Part shown: positions 1 to 10,321 of the stretch, in pieces
Layout of the letters: every line of letters starts with the position of its first letter
Position numbering within the stretch: position 1 is the first letter of the stretch
Origin: Acephala macrosclerotiorum
Taxonomy: Eukaryota; Ascomycota; Leotiomycetes; Helotiales; Mollisiaceae
Length of the DNA stretch: 64,000 nucleotides
Direction: 5' to 3'
Assembly (NCBI GenBank): GCA_014904845.1
Contig: MU119300.1
Span: 1-64,000 of the forward strand
The notes under the pieces: generated by a model
The model's input: the letters and a program-made list of their open reading frames with translations, nothing else
What the model was told of the DNA's origin: nothing
The model's database searches: none
Position numbers and translations under genes: made by a program

Positions 1-410
1 ATAAACTTTTTTAAATTTTTAAATTCGATTTTTAACGTCTATTATATAAAGATTTTATATTCCAAATTTCGCAATTATAGCTATTCTATATAAAAAGTTA
101 TTAAATATCGAAAATTGATGATTTTAGTGTTAAACGAGTGTGCATTGGCCGTGTCTGTGCATTAGGCGTGGAAATCGGTTACGCCGTTATTTTCAGGAGC
201 AGTTAGCGGAGTTGCGGAGTTTGGGGGGACTTAGATGATCATCACTTCTATATTTCCAACCCCAATTGATACTTTTATTACGAAAGCAAAGATCCATCTA
301 TAGATCGCGTTGAGGCTTTTACATTGTTTCGATAAGTTTTGCTATTGTTGATAGTGCGATATATCGACGTCGTACATTTTGCTTCAATTAACGTCCCACC
401 CAACCCTACT
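1..410. other. Intergenic, AT-rich edge
   Basis: No gene seen. The first ~115 bases are strongly AT-rich, like the other decayed islands in this window, and the composition becomes ordinary after about 120. Confidence 0.5.
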
Positions 411-2206
411 TCATGACATATTTCCCAGAATATCTGCAGCAATCTTCTCCGCCAAAGCATTTATTTCGAAACCGTCAGCATTAAGGCATAGGTGAAGGTC
501 TAGAAAAAAACACTTGCAAACAGTACTCATTGGATGTCTAGGCGGCAGCCTAGGAAACGAGCTCACATCCACAACCTTTAGTCCCTCAACACCCTTAACC
601 CTCGCCCTGGAATCCAACGGCGCCATCGAATCATTCCTAGCGCCCATCTAACAAGTACAAGCCGCATGTCAGTTGAACACCACTGTACTTCTGATATACT
701 CCAAAATCTGCTCATCGGTCTGAACACTGGATCCTGGCACTTGTTCTTCCCGACGAGAATCGATCGCATGGCAGTGGTATTGAATAGTTGTCTCATACGT
801 CGAAAATATTGGACAGCCAATTTTTGATCAGCGTGGCGGGATAGGAGGTTCAAGTCCATTACAGAAGGATCGAGCATGGAATTCGAGCGGATGGAGATAT
901 TTCCTCTGCTTGAGGGAGTAACGAGGGATTGGATGATCATCCCGGTGTTCACTGTGCTACCAGGAACTCTCTCCGCGCTCGCAATCTCTGTCTTGGGTTC
1001 AGGCCAGTCGAAAAGAAACATGCCGTCGAGTCCCTGAGCTCCTTCACCAAGAGCGGATCTATAGGGCTCGGGAAGTTTCTCCCAAGCTAGGTAATCTGTG
1101 CCTCCATTGCTCAGGGGACCTGTTTGGTTCGCATTATATATCATGCGTGCTTGTTCAGCGTATCCTGGGCCACTGAGCCTGTCGAAGTCTTCGGCGATGC
1201 TAGTGTTTCGAGAGAGCAAGACGAGTGCATGCCAGAAGTCCTGACCCACACCTGGGGAGCCGAAGACGATGGTGATATTGTACTGTTCTAAAGTAGATCG
1301 AGGTACAATGGCCAGATACCATCAATAGCTGGGGTGGTTTAATAGCACCGGCACTGGCGATGACCTCTTTAATCGCAGGGAAAGTGAAAGGAGGTGCGTT
1401 GCCGAATATCACTTGCACGCCAGCGGCTTGAGAATGTGGTGGCATTTTGGTTGAACATAACCCGAGTTGCCATGTTGTGAGTGTACACTTTGAGGTTAGT
1501 TCTGCCAGCTAACATTGATGCTTTCAAAAAGGATGCTTGAGAGCTGTTTCTGGTAGCGTCTGTGGGATTAATAGTGAAAGGATTGTACTGAGGACCAATC
1601 AACTCTTCACCGATCAGGCTTTGAACTTCTGGCACGCCAACCCCCTGAAAGCCTCTGCAGCATAGGAGATTAGAAGCGCGAAGTTCGAGAACTGAAGGTG
1701 AAGAGGGCCTCCAGTTGCGTTGACGGAGACATTTTCAGGCTGTGGGACGGACGCATTGGACGCTCGAAGAGTGCTTGACTCAGTTCCAGTGTAGTTGATG
1801 CCATGAGTGAAGAAGGGGAGGAAGAAACCCCAGGCTCAACTTCCATCTCAGTGACATTCGCACTGCCTGCATAGCAGTCTTTCGTACCTCTGCTATAAAT
1901 CATGGAATTCTGAGCCGCACTAAACGGTGGTTAGCTGCAGTATCTCAGAAACTCGGGGGTATTCTCACGATTTACCAAGAGCCGTCTTCTTCCACGACAG
2001 CGATGTTCAAAGATGGCTTTTCAGCTAAACGTGATGCAATAGTCAGGCTTGCGATACCTCCACCAACAATAACATAATCATAAGCTCCGTTTGTTCCTGG
2101 GATGCCGGAAAATTCCCCCGCTAGAAATTGATTGCCACCGACTTGGGCTGGCGCCGTGCCGACACACACAGCGTCAACATCAAGACGTAGGCAACAGTGA
2201 GCTTCA
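411..2206 (-). pseudogene. GMC oxidoreductase, decayed (aryl-alcohol oxidase/glucose oxidase-like)
   Basis: Family members are secreted FAD enzymes oxidising alcohols or sugars. Recognisable blocks in order on the minus strand: a signal peptide (MKLTVAYVLMLTLC) at about 2206; the FAD-binding segment YDYVIVGGGIASLTIASRLA near 2060; the SSAQNSMIYSRGT block near 1900 (equivalent of GGSSA.N.M.Y.RGT); NVSVNATGGPLHLQFSNF near 1730; FPAIKEVIASAGAIKPPQLL near 1350; GSPGVGQDF near 1240; and the C-terminal [16 protein letters not shown] near 550. One good intron is visible (about 1921-1975). These blocks lie in different frames: shifts occur in the TG run at ~2165, near 1830, 1450, 1300 and 750, about 60 residues between the FAD motif and the SSAQN block are missing, and TGA and TAG interrupt the segment at ~650-675 just before the C-terminal block. 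Introns cannot explain all of these. An intact GMC gene of another subfamily lies at 41.4-43.4 kb. Confidence 0.85.
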
Positions 2207-2778
2207 TGGCACGCAGCCGTGTATATAATAGGTTATGATCTGAAATAAACAAAATATGAACAGAATGAGAGGAGCCTTCAGTCTTATTGACGCCACTCAG
2301 GCCACCACCATCGCATTCAGGGTGGCCTTGCATCATCGGTAGTTCTAGCCTGAAGCATCGCGACTCAATAAGTACACAAATAGTAACTAAAACCAAAAGT
2401 AAATTGAAAATAACAAGAGATAGTAGAGAGATACTACTCGAAACTGTAAGATGTCGAAGAAAGAAATGAATGGTTAGTGAATGGATGCCGTCCTCAGGAG
2501 TTGCTCGACCCCGCATTGGTGCCCTGTAGCGAGCTTACCCCGCCATTTTCCAGGGGGTTCTCAGGGGAGTTTTTAGCGGCGGAGTTGCGGACTTCGAGTC
2601 GGATTTTCTCAAGATGATCTTCTTGATATCCTCAACGCACAGCGTCATCTTGCGGAATTCGCAGATATTTCTGTAATCGTGCTTCATAATCGTATCAATG
2701 CTGAGTCAAGAGAGGACATTGTGCTTCCCGTCTCGGCGGTGGAAGGTGAACAGGAAAGAGAAGGCTACTTCGAGGCTG

Positions 2779-2786
2779 TATATAAG
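2779..2786 (+). promoter_or_regulatory. TATA box upstream of the MDR fusion gene
   Basis: TATATAAG lies 91 bases before the ATG at 2877, a usual distance for a fungal core promoter. Assignment is by motif and position only. Confidence 0.5.
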
Positions 2787-2876
2787 AGTGATCCTTTCCA
2801 TCAGGAATTAGGTAGTTAATAATCCAAAGCAGATAAACACTCAAATCAAAGCCATCAATCAACCAAATCTCACACC

Positions 2877-4202
2877 ATGTCCACAATTCCAGAACCAATC
2901 GCCTCCACCCTCGCAGCTATCAACCAAAAATCCAGCAACTCATTCATCGCACCCTTCACCGACGACACAACCTTCATCGACGAAGGCCGCACCCTTAAAG
3001 GACGCTCCGCCATCCAATCCTGGTTCGAACACGCCCTCGTATCCCACAATGCCTCGATCAAAATCCAACAAAGCACTAGTCAAGGAGACCGCACCATCAT
3101 CCACCTAATCATGGACGGCGACTTTGTCGAAGAATACGGCATCATCGAACCATTTCCCCTCTACTTTTCCTTCCTACTCAAAGACAGCAAAATCCACCAC
3201 CTCTTGATCACACCTTGGGATTCTTCGAAGCCGTTCATGAACGCTGTCTATCTCGATAAAGGCAATGAGCACGACCCCATTTCAGCAGTCAAGATCGCAC
3301 CCCGTCCACAGCAAGAGGTTCCAGAAGGCTGGGTGAAAGTCAAAATGCAAGCCGTAGGCCTCAACTACCACGACATCTTCACTATGCGTGGACATGGTAT
3401 GCATCCTCTAACCTTCCCACTCATTCTAGGGTGTGAAGGTGCCGGTATCCTTGAAGATGGGACAGAAGTGTTGCTTTATCCATGCATGGGCTCTCCAGAT
3501 TTCAAAGGCGACGAAACTCTTAATCCGAAAAGGAATATATTCAGTGAGCTCACGAATGGGACGCTGGCTGAGTATGTGAACGCTCCAAGAACGAACGTTG
3601 TTGTTCGTCCTAAGGGCATGGATGTCGAAACCGCGGCGGTGCTGGGAGTTGCGTGGTTGACTGCTTATCGGATGTTAGTTACCAAGTCGGGACTGAAGCC
3701 AGGACAAACAATGCTGGTTCAAGGATCTTCTGGAGGAGTGACGACTGCGTTGATCCAGCTTGGTGCTGCTACCGGCATGCGAGTTTGGTGTACTGGTCGA
3801 AGTGCTGCGAAGAGACAGTTAGGATTGAAGCTTGGTGCTGAGAAAGTGTTTGAGGCTGGAGTTGAGCTGCCCGAGAAGGTTGATGCTGTGTTTGACACGA
3901 GTGGTGAGGTCACTTGGGAGCACTCGATGAACTCGGTCAAGACTGGTGGGACGATCGTGACTTGTGGTGGGCATAGTGGGAGGAAGTTTCCGGTGGATAT
4001 TTCGAGAGTGTTTGTGGAGCAGATTAACATTCGTGGGTCGTATCTTGGAACGCTTCAAGAGTTCCAAGATCTGATCTCGTTTGTTGTTGCGAACTCTATC
4101 AAGCCGCACATTGGACTCGTGGTGCCGATAGAGTGTGCTGACGTTGGGTTCCAGAAGATGTTGAGTGGCGAAACTGAGGGAAAGACCGTTGTCAAGATGT
4201 AA
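2877..4202 (+). CDS. NTF2/SnoaL-like domain fused to a zinc-independent MDR oxidoreductase
   Basis: Intronless, 441 aa. Residues ~1-118 look like an NTF2/SnoaL-like domain: an N-terminal helix, the FIAPFTDDTTFIDEGRTLKG segment, then GRSAIQSWFE and a beta-rich stretch. Residues ~140-441 are a medium-chain dehydrogenase/reductase of the quinone-oxidoreductase/zinc-type ADH-like group, with VGLNYHDIFTMRG, LGCEGAGIL, AAVLGVAWLTAYRML, the nucleotide-binding VQGSSGGVTTALIQLGA, and the C-terminal GKTVVKM. The Cys/His ligands of catalytic zinc are not evident, so NAD(P)H-dependent reduction of a carbonyl or enone is more likely than classical alcohol oxidation; the substrate is unknown. MDR proteins of this type are usually ~340 aa, so the extra ~120 residues are a real extension in one open frame. 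It converges on the SET gene with only 21 bases between the stops. A TATA box lies 91 bases upstream. Confidence 0.88.
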   Translation: MSTIPEPIASTLAAINQKSSNSFIAPFTDDTTFIDEGRTLKGRSAIQSWFEHALVSHNASIKIQQSTSQGDRTIIHLIMDGDFVEEYGIIEPFPLYFSFLLKDSKIHHLLITPWDSSKPFMNAVYLDKGNEHDPISAVKIAPRPQQEVPEGWVKVKMQAVGLNYHDIFTMRGHGMHPLTFPLILGCEGAGILEDGTEVLLYPCMGSPDFKGDETLNPKRNIFSELTNGTLAEYVNAPRTNVVVRPKGMDVETAAVLGVAWLTAYRMLVTKSGLKPGQTMLVQGSSGGVTTALIQLGAATGMRVWCTGRSAAKRQLGLKLGAEKVFEAGVELPEKVDAVFDTSGEVTWEHSMNSVKTGGTIVTCGGHSGRKFPVDISRVFVEQINIRGSYLGTLQEFQDLISFVVANSIKPHIGLVVPIECADVGFQKMLSGETEGKTVVKM

Positions 4203-4223
4203 ATTTTGATTTGCGGATAGTTC

Positions 4224-5355
4224 TTAGATCTCCTTTGGAAATAGCGTCATCATCTCAGTCATACTCAGGTCATCAATGTACTCAATCGTTGTGAGAGCTT
4301 CCATCGAGTCCAGTTCTGCCAGTTGATGCATATCCAGCTCCTTGACAGCCCACTTCTTAGCTTCGACAACATCACCTTTCTTTTCATGAAACACTGCAGC
4401 CAAATGATACGCCTTCGCCCGATAATCACCCAATTCCTCCTGTTCAATCATATCGACGAGAGAGGTGGCCTTGTCGAGCATTTTCTCGATCGTCTTCTCT
4501 TTCATAGTTTGGAGATGTGCTTTCTGCTCGAGGATTTCAATAGTGTCTGCAATTTTGACACGTCGCATGCTACTCTCAGACGATTGACAAGCGGAGCAAT
4601 CGCAGGTAAAGCCGTACTGGTAGAGTCGTGCATGTCGTTCTTGGATCGATTTGAGAAGTGGAATGTACGAGACCGTAATCTCTTCTCCCTTTTCAATGTC
4701 CCTGAATGCGTAGATGACTCGATGATTCTCTTTCTCGCTCCAGAAATTGCCCGAATTTGGTTTGCAAGAGTGGTTAATCCTGGCAATCTTGGGGAAGATG
4801 CCAACCTGGTCATCGCCTGTATTGTAGGCATTGCTGCGTACTATCGTGAGAAGTTTACTGTGGTCTTCGTCTCTAAGGAACCTGTGGTCATGGAGCTCGA
4901 AGAAAACTTGTTGCTGTTTAGGAGATAATGTTTGGAATGCTGCTTCGAGATTCATGAGCATGTCTGCCAGGCGGAGGCCTTGTCCTGGAACCATTTCAGG
5001 CATTGGGACAGAGAGGAGTGCTTCCTCGACCATGATTTTGGTGCCTCTAGGTAGGTCATGTGTCGCGACTACTCCAAGACCCTTACCTGGGATAGAAACC
5101 ACATCGTAGATGGATACAGAATCTAAGACTGGTCAAAAAAAAAAAAGCTCTGAAAGCATGTGGCGAAGACTGACTCTGAAGGGGGAGCAGAAGCGTCTTC
5201 ATCCCTGACATTGAATCATTGCTAAGCAGCTCCGCATTGCAAGAGCTTTGAAACAGCTTCAGATTCACAGATGCACAAGCTCTCGTGGCTGAGGCAGAGA
5301 TCAAGGCTAGGCCAAGAAAACGCAGCAGCAGACAATGATTCCACAACATGGCCAT
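4224..5355 (-). CDS. SET-domain protein with an N-terminal signal-like segment
   Basis: Two exons, 5355-5175 and 5122-4224, split by a 52-nt intron (donor GTCAGT, acceptor TTAG); 359 aa. Exon 2 gives SVSIYDVVSIPGKGLGVVAT, the start of the fungal SET fold, followed by INHSCKPNSG (the NHSC motif of the SAM/knot region), GEEITVSYIPLL (the EEI.+.Y motif) and a post-SET-like cluster FTCDCSACQ. The C-terminal ~110 residues are helical and unrecognised. SET proteins transfer methyl groups from SAM to lysine; this short fungal subfamily (SET-domain 'protein 5'-like) has no firm substrate. The start at 5355 is the first ATG of an exon coding a hydrophobic stretch (CLLLRFLGLALISASATRA) that looks like a signal peptide, which would be odd for a nuclear enzyme. 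If exon 1 were wrong, the next usable start would lie inside exon 2. Confidence 0.83.
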
Positions 5356-5763
5356 AATGCAACCTCAGTCAACAAAGATAGCTGAATACGCCAAGAAGGA
5401 GGTAAACACATCAGAAAGAAAAGAACGTTCACAAAAGTCGAGACTTCGATCGTGGGATAAAACTTTGGTTCTCAAACGGTGATGAAACTCGCGTACTCGC
5501 GTGCCACGATCGGGACCACATCCAGGATCATGCTTCCACCATGAGCCCAGGGATTATAAAGAATAAATTCTACGTAAGGTATCATCGTAAAGTATAATCA
5601 CAGTCATAAAATCATAACAATTCGTTTCTCATACAGACGTGTCCCTCGTTCCTTCGAATATTCAAGTTGCAAAGCGACATTAAGACCAACACTCTCAGAG
5701 GGTATAAAAGCATCAAAAATGCCCAGGGAGGCCTGAACGAGGCCGGACACCACGAAAGATTGA
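5356..5763. other. Intergenic
   Basis: About 400 bases holding the 5' flank of the SET gene and the 3' flank of the DUF7924 gene. No motif or coding segment recognised. Confidence 0.5.
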
Positions 5764-7220
5764 TTATGTGCGAGAGCCTTTCGAGCGCTTGGATCTAGTG
5801 CTGCTGCTATCAGAAGTGCTAGAGAGCGGCGCACGGGACTTTGCCTGCTCGGAGGCCCGCTTCCTCCTTTGCTCCAGGAGGAAATCCAACGAGTTCCGAA
5901 TACTCTTCAGGCGTACATCCCTTCCCCAGTCGATGATATTCCGTACGTGTTTACGGAAATTCAAGTACTGATCAGGTTCCTGAAGACAAAATGCCTTGAC
6001 TCTTTTGGTATAAAAGTTGAAATCATCATGCTTCCACGAAACATATAGATTAGCAAGGGAACCATTCACTAGATGATTAAATAAGTCAGCGGATGCGTGA
6101 TCGACTAAGAATCAATGCCTCTTGAACAGGTCATGCTTGAAAATTGAGAAGCCTTACTAGCAATGGAAAAAGCAGCGCTATCAACCGTCAGGACATTTTC
6201 GCTTCCGCAACTTTTCAGTTGCTGATTCAGATTTTCAGCAACATTGACACATGTTGCAGAAGCCCCGAGGCATTGATTCGTGGCTACCCAGAGGCTGCCT
6301 GTGCCAGAAGCGCCATCGGCCTTGAACTCAATGACGAAGAAAGGGAAGTCCAGAAATTGGCTGTTGGCGTCTATAGAGCTGCCCATGGAGATAAGTTGGG
6401 CCTGTTGATCAGGAAATGCTACATTGCGGCTGTAGCCGTAGAGCATATCCGGTACAGGGGTGCTGACCTTGAATGTTGGGTGGATCGTTGGGACAACAGT
6501 CTGATACATTGGAATTCTGGGGTCGCGCCTGAGGGTGTCGGAAGATTTGGTTTTAGGGAAGATATCGTCTCTGAAATAATCCTCGACTAGGCCCTCAGAG
6601 ACTCCCCGCAATTCAAGATCTGCCAACTCTGTATCTCGTCTAACTTCGTCGAAAGACGGGCCTGGTGAATCGCGACGCCTACTCATGCCATCAACAAGTC
6701 TGGCAACGCCGTCTGGAAAGTCGTCATGGGGATAACGCATATGAATGTTGTTGGCTAGCAAGTTCTTCTCCCGATAGCCGGCCTGTTCAACGAGGCTCTT
6801 CCCACTCGAAGCAGTAGTGGCATTACTCTGTCGGGATAGCGCAATCGAGTGAGCCGAAGCAGGTGCTGACGGCACGGCAAATCCATTGTTCCACTGATTG
6901 TTCATATCCGAAACCGATTTTGTAAGCCTCCTTGGTATAAGATCCTCGTCTGAATGTATAAGAAACGAATCCGACTTGCAAGACCTCTCCCTCTCAGATA
7001 CCGATTCAGCAGATTCGATCCACCGATTGATATAAGTGCTAAGAGGCTCGGGGCAGGACCTCTTTGGTGCAGGATTCGAAGGCAGGTTGTCGGCGACAGC
7101 GTCTTCGAGGAATGCTGCGTGTGATCGTTTCGAATGCCGAGGCTTTGGCTGAGGCTGTATAGGCTCCTCCACTTTCTCCATCTCCATCTCTATGACTTGC
7201 TGATCGGTATAAGTAGGCAT
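5764..7220 (-). CDS. DUF7924 family protein
   Basis: Exons 7220-6158 and 6068-5764 joined by an 89-nt intron (donor GTAAGG, acceptor CTAG) that restores ...FSIAMNGSLANLYVSWKHDD exactly; 455 aa from the in-frame ATG at 7220. I recognise the fungal DUF7924 domain from HMRYPHDDFPDGVARLV, FFVIEFKADGASGTGSLWVA, NQCLGASATCVNVAENLNQQ and IIDWGRDVRLKSIRNSLDFL. The N-terminal ~130 residues are low-complexity and rich in charged and Ser residues, with a basic patch KPRHSKRSHAAF; the C-terminus is Ser/Arg/Lys-rich. The domain resembles restriction-endonuclease-like folds in its E-F-K pattern, but I would not assign activity. The open frame continues upstream of 7220 to an apparent acceptor CCTAG at ~7332, so a further 5' exon is likely and the true start is unresolved. 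Confidence 0.8.
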
Positions 7221-7332
7221 CGGGATATCAGTGCCTCTACTGTACGTTCTGCGCTTGCAATTCGAGGCGATCCACCGTGTCAAGGGGTGGTTCGGATTGC
7301 TCGCGGTCTTCGAGGTTCGAGCAGGCGTCTAG

Positions 7333-7972
7333 GAAGGATTGGATGAGGTATCATGGTTGATCTTGGTTGGAACAATAAGCAGGTCTGCTAGGCCAAAGCT
7401 CTCTGCCAGCAATGCTGGTGTTAGGTTGGGACCTTTGTCGCAGAAGGGAAGTATGTCGCATTCGAAAGCCTGGAGCTTAGGGTGGACAAGAAGTTTCGAG
7501 GTCTTCTGTATGCCAGTTATTACTGCAATTAAGAGGTATGCTAACAGCTAGAGCGAGCGGGGTACATTGGACGAGGTGACGGAAGTTTCATATTGGAGGG
7601 TGATATTTCCAAAAGCACAGGTTGACGAGAGACATTGGGCACACGCGCGGTTACTAGTGCACACTAACGCGTTTTGGGGGCGGAGAATATTAGCGATCAA
7701 CAGCCTGAAGCCGTAGCGACCGAAGCATTATTAACCATAAAGCATTCTTCACCGCAAACGCAAAAGCGGCTTACCCCTTCACTTCGCAATCTGCATATCG
7801 CGATGGTCGATAGTATTCCTGCCGCCGAACGGCATTTTGTGAAATAGATTCATTGCTTCCATTGCCTGTTAGCTATCGTGCTTGTTGGGAGCATGAATGG
7901 ACTGATTCACGCGAAAGTAGTCAGTCACAATGCGAGTCTGCACGACCTTACAGTGATCCTTATTTTTTCATT
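7333..7972. other. Intergenic, possibly with a missing 5' exon of the DUF7924 gene
   Basis: About 640 bases. The part next to 7332 may carry the first exon and promoter of the DUF7924 gene on the minus strand; I could not place a convincing ATG exon. Nothing else recognised. Confidence 0.4.
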
Positions 7973-9762
7973 TCAGGAATTGAATATCTTGTAATATAAT
8001 GCTGCGTTGAGGATCGGTGGGAGTAAGATACTCTCGAGCAATGACGGTCGAGGGACCGGGACCCACGCCTCTGAATCGGCCTCCCTAAAGAATCCTCTGG
8101 CTCCGGGTTGATTAGACCCTTCCCGATGCAGAGTGTCGAGACATTCTAGGAAACGTCCGCCCAATCTTTGCAGAGATGATCCCCATGCATCCGGATCATA
8201 TCGGCAACCATTCTGTGCCCGGCTTCCCAAATCTCTTCCAAGATCCTCTCCATGCCAACGTTCTTGTAAACGCCCTTTCCTTTCTACATTCTCCTGACCT
8301 GGATTAATATGATCCCGAGGACCTCCATAAACTCCTTCTTGACTTGGGGCTGCTGGTTCCAGGTCTGCTTGTGGGATCTCAAGCTCGATGCTCGGGGGCG
8401 AACTGCCACCAGAACTCACGGGCTCGAGGACCGAAGGGAGATCGGGATCGAGAGGCAGGTAGTTCTCGTCAATTTCGTCTTCGATATCTTCCACTGTGGG
8501 TTGTACGTAGATGACTACAAGCCAACGTACATCGGTATTGACAAGTGCGTAGTTCTCATTCACGTCGAGTTCGTCTTCGAAGTCTTCCACTAACGGCGGT
8601 GCGTAATTAGTGTTGGCTATATCTCCTTCGGTCTCGAGTTCGACTGCTGAAGTCCCGTCTGTTGTCGCACTGAGTCCGAAGGCATTGCTCTCTAGATCAA
8701 CTATCAGATCGCACTGGTCGCCATTGAAGATGATGAAACCGCCCTCTTCGTGATTGTCCGGACGCCATTCAACGGGGGCACCTGATTCATCCTCTTCCTC
8801 GAGCAAGTGCGAAAGAGAGTTCGGGTCTGGCTCATTGGGGACGGCATCTGATCTTGAATCATGAGCTGTCCCTACCGTCTCTCCTTTGACCGACTTTGTT
8901 TTATGTTTGCCGTTGCGTTTCTTTTTCGGGGTTGTCACAGCAACCTTGATCCTTTCCACGCTTTTGTTAAAAGTTTGAGCAATTCTTTTGCCTCTTGTAG
9001 TGGAAGACAGACTACAGGTTTCTACCCCAGTAGTGGAGTCGGCCTCTTGGGCAGGGACATAGAGCCGATCACAATTTCGGACAAGTTGACTAGCCTTATG
9101 AACTTGATTCAAGACTTCAGATTGCGCAGCCATTTGCTTCATAAGATCTTGAATACAAGTTTGTATCCCTTGATGCCTGTCAAGATAAGCGTCAGCGCCA
9201 CTCTCTTCATCTATTATCAACAAGAAGGCGTCGAGAGCATTACCCAGATACAGTACGAGCTAAAATGGTTGCATCAAGTGCCAGATAGAGTGTCGATTTG
9301 GCATGTTCAACAGCCTGGATGAGAGATTTGATCGTATCCTCGTTAATGACAAACTTGCACCAATCCCACAGGATTCGGAACCGCATCCAGATTTGATTCG
9401 ACCTCTGCCTTTTCACGTGTTCGTAGTTATCTAGAAGGTCTCGTGCCTCCTTCCTAACAATTTCTAGCGCAGCGTTGCATCTTTCAACAATTTCTCGAGG
9501 CTGGTCACCGTTTTAGCCCGCGACGTTGCTCCGACGTGGCAGGCCTGCAATGACAGATTGAACCTTAACAAGACGAGGCATCAGCTAAGCACTCGATATT
9601 AGAGATGGAAGGCTGCGGTACTTGATGAATAAGTTCTAGGTAGTCTACGTATCTTTCGAACTCCTTGGGGGCACACTTCACCTTGCCGCAAAACTCCTTA
9701 ACCTCCTTTACAATCTCCCCTATCGTAATCAAGCTTGCAGTCGTGCCAATGGGGTCCATCAT
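7973..9762 (-). CDS. Protein with a PigL-type fungal N-terminal domain; acidic, disordered C-terminal part
   Basis: Model: exons 9762-9622, 9500-9257 and 9210-7973, 540 aa; it stays in frame throughout, although intron 1 (121 nt) and the 46-nt intron 2 are by-eye choices. The N-terminus (MMDPIGTTASLITIGEIVKE) and the helical stretch with RSNQIWMRFRILWDWCKFVI match the 'fungal N-terminal domain' that usually precedes NACHT/STAND, ankyrin or HET-type effectors. Here no NTPase or repeat domain follows. The middle holds a basic patch TTPKKKRNGKHKTKSVKG and then a strongly acidic region with two similar acidic segments, APPLVEDFEDELDVNENY and QPTVEDIEDEIDENYLPL. The C-terminus ends with GSSLQRLGGRFLECLDTLHR and is unrecognised. 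A role in self/non-self signalling is only an analogy from the domain. Start chosen at the ATG pair at 9762-9757; an in-frame ATG lies further upstream at 9804. Confidence 0.62.
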
Positions 9763-10321
9763 GTTCGGGGAAATGTTCCGAAGCTTCTTCAAGGGACTAC
9801 TCAATGATTGGAAGTAGTAGCGTTACCATCACACTTGCTAGGCTAAAGGATTCGGGGTCAAGATTTGGGCAAGAAAATCCGACGATGACCACGGCGACCG
9901 TGGTGGCACGACATCGTTTTCATGTCCTGGAAACGCGAGGCTGAGATTCTTCATTCTGCCTAGTATGTCGCCTTCTGCATGGCTTCTGCACCAAGATATT
10001 AGGCGGACTTGTCTTCGACCACTGAAATCACCAGTGGTAGACCAACATTTGGAGCTTCCAATCAAGGTCAGCATCAAATCCATACATCTAACATGCTACA
10101 CCGAGTTTGCTTCCTACCTCATGACTGGCTATTTCTAGGCCAATTGCAAAACCTCGCGTGATCCTCGTGACAATCGAAACCTCGAGCGCCTCATCCAAAG
10201 GACTGCCTCAAATCGGATCACCCATCGCGTTTGGGGGGAGGTCATACCAGACCTCTGGATCAAGGAAACCGAAATTTATGCATAAGTCTTCTAGCAAATG
10301 GTTCATCATTCTATCTCATCT
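9763..10321. other. Intergenic
   Basis: Between two minus-strand genes: promoter side of the fungal N-terminal-domain gene and 3' flank of the acyl-CoA dehydrogenase. An 81-aa minus-strand open frame (9838-10083) has no recognisable features. Confidence 0.45.

Noticed and set aside
4323..4928. 201-codon plus-strand open frame
   Set aside because: It lies antisense to the SET-domain gene, whose protein motifs are clear; the frame is a shadow.
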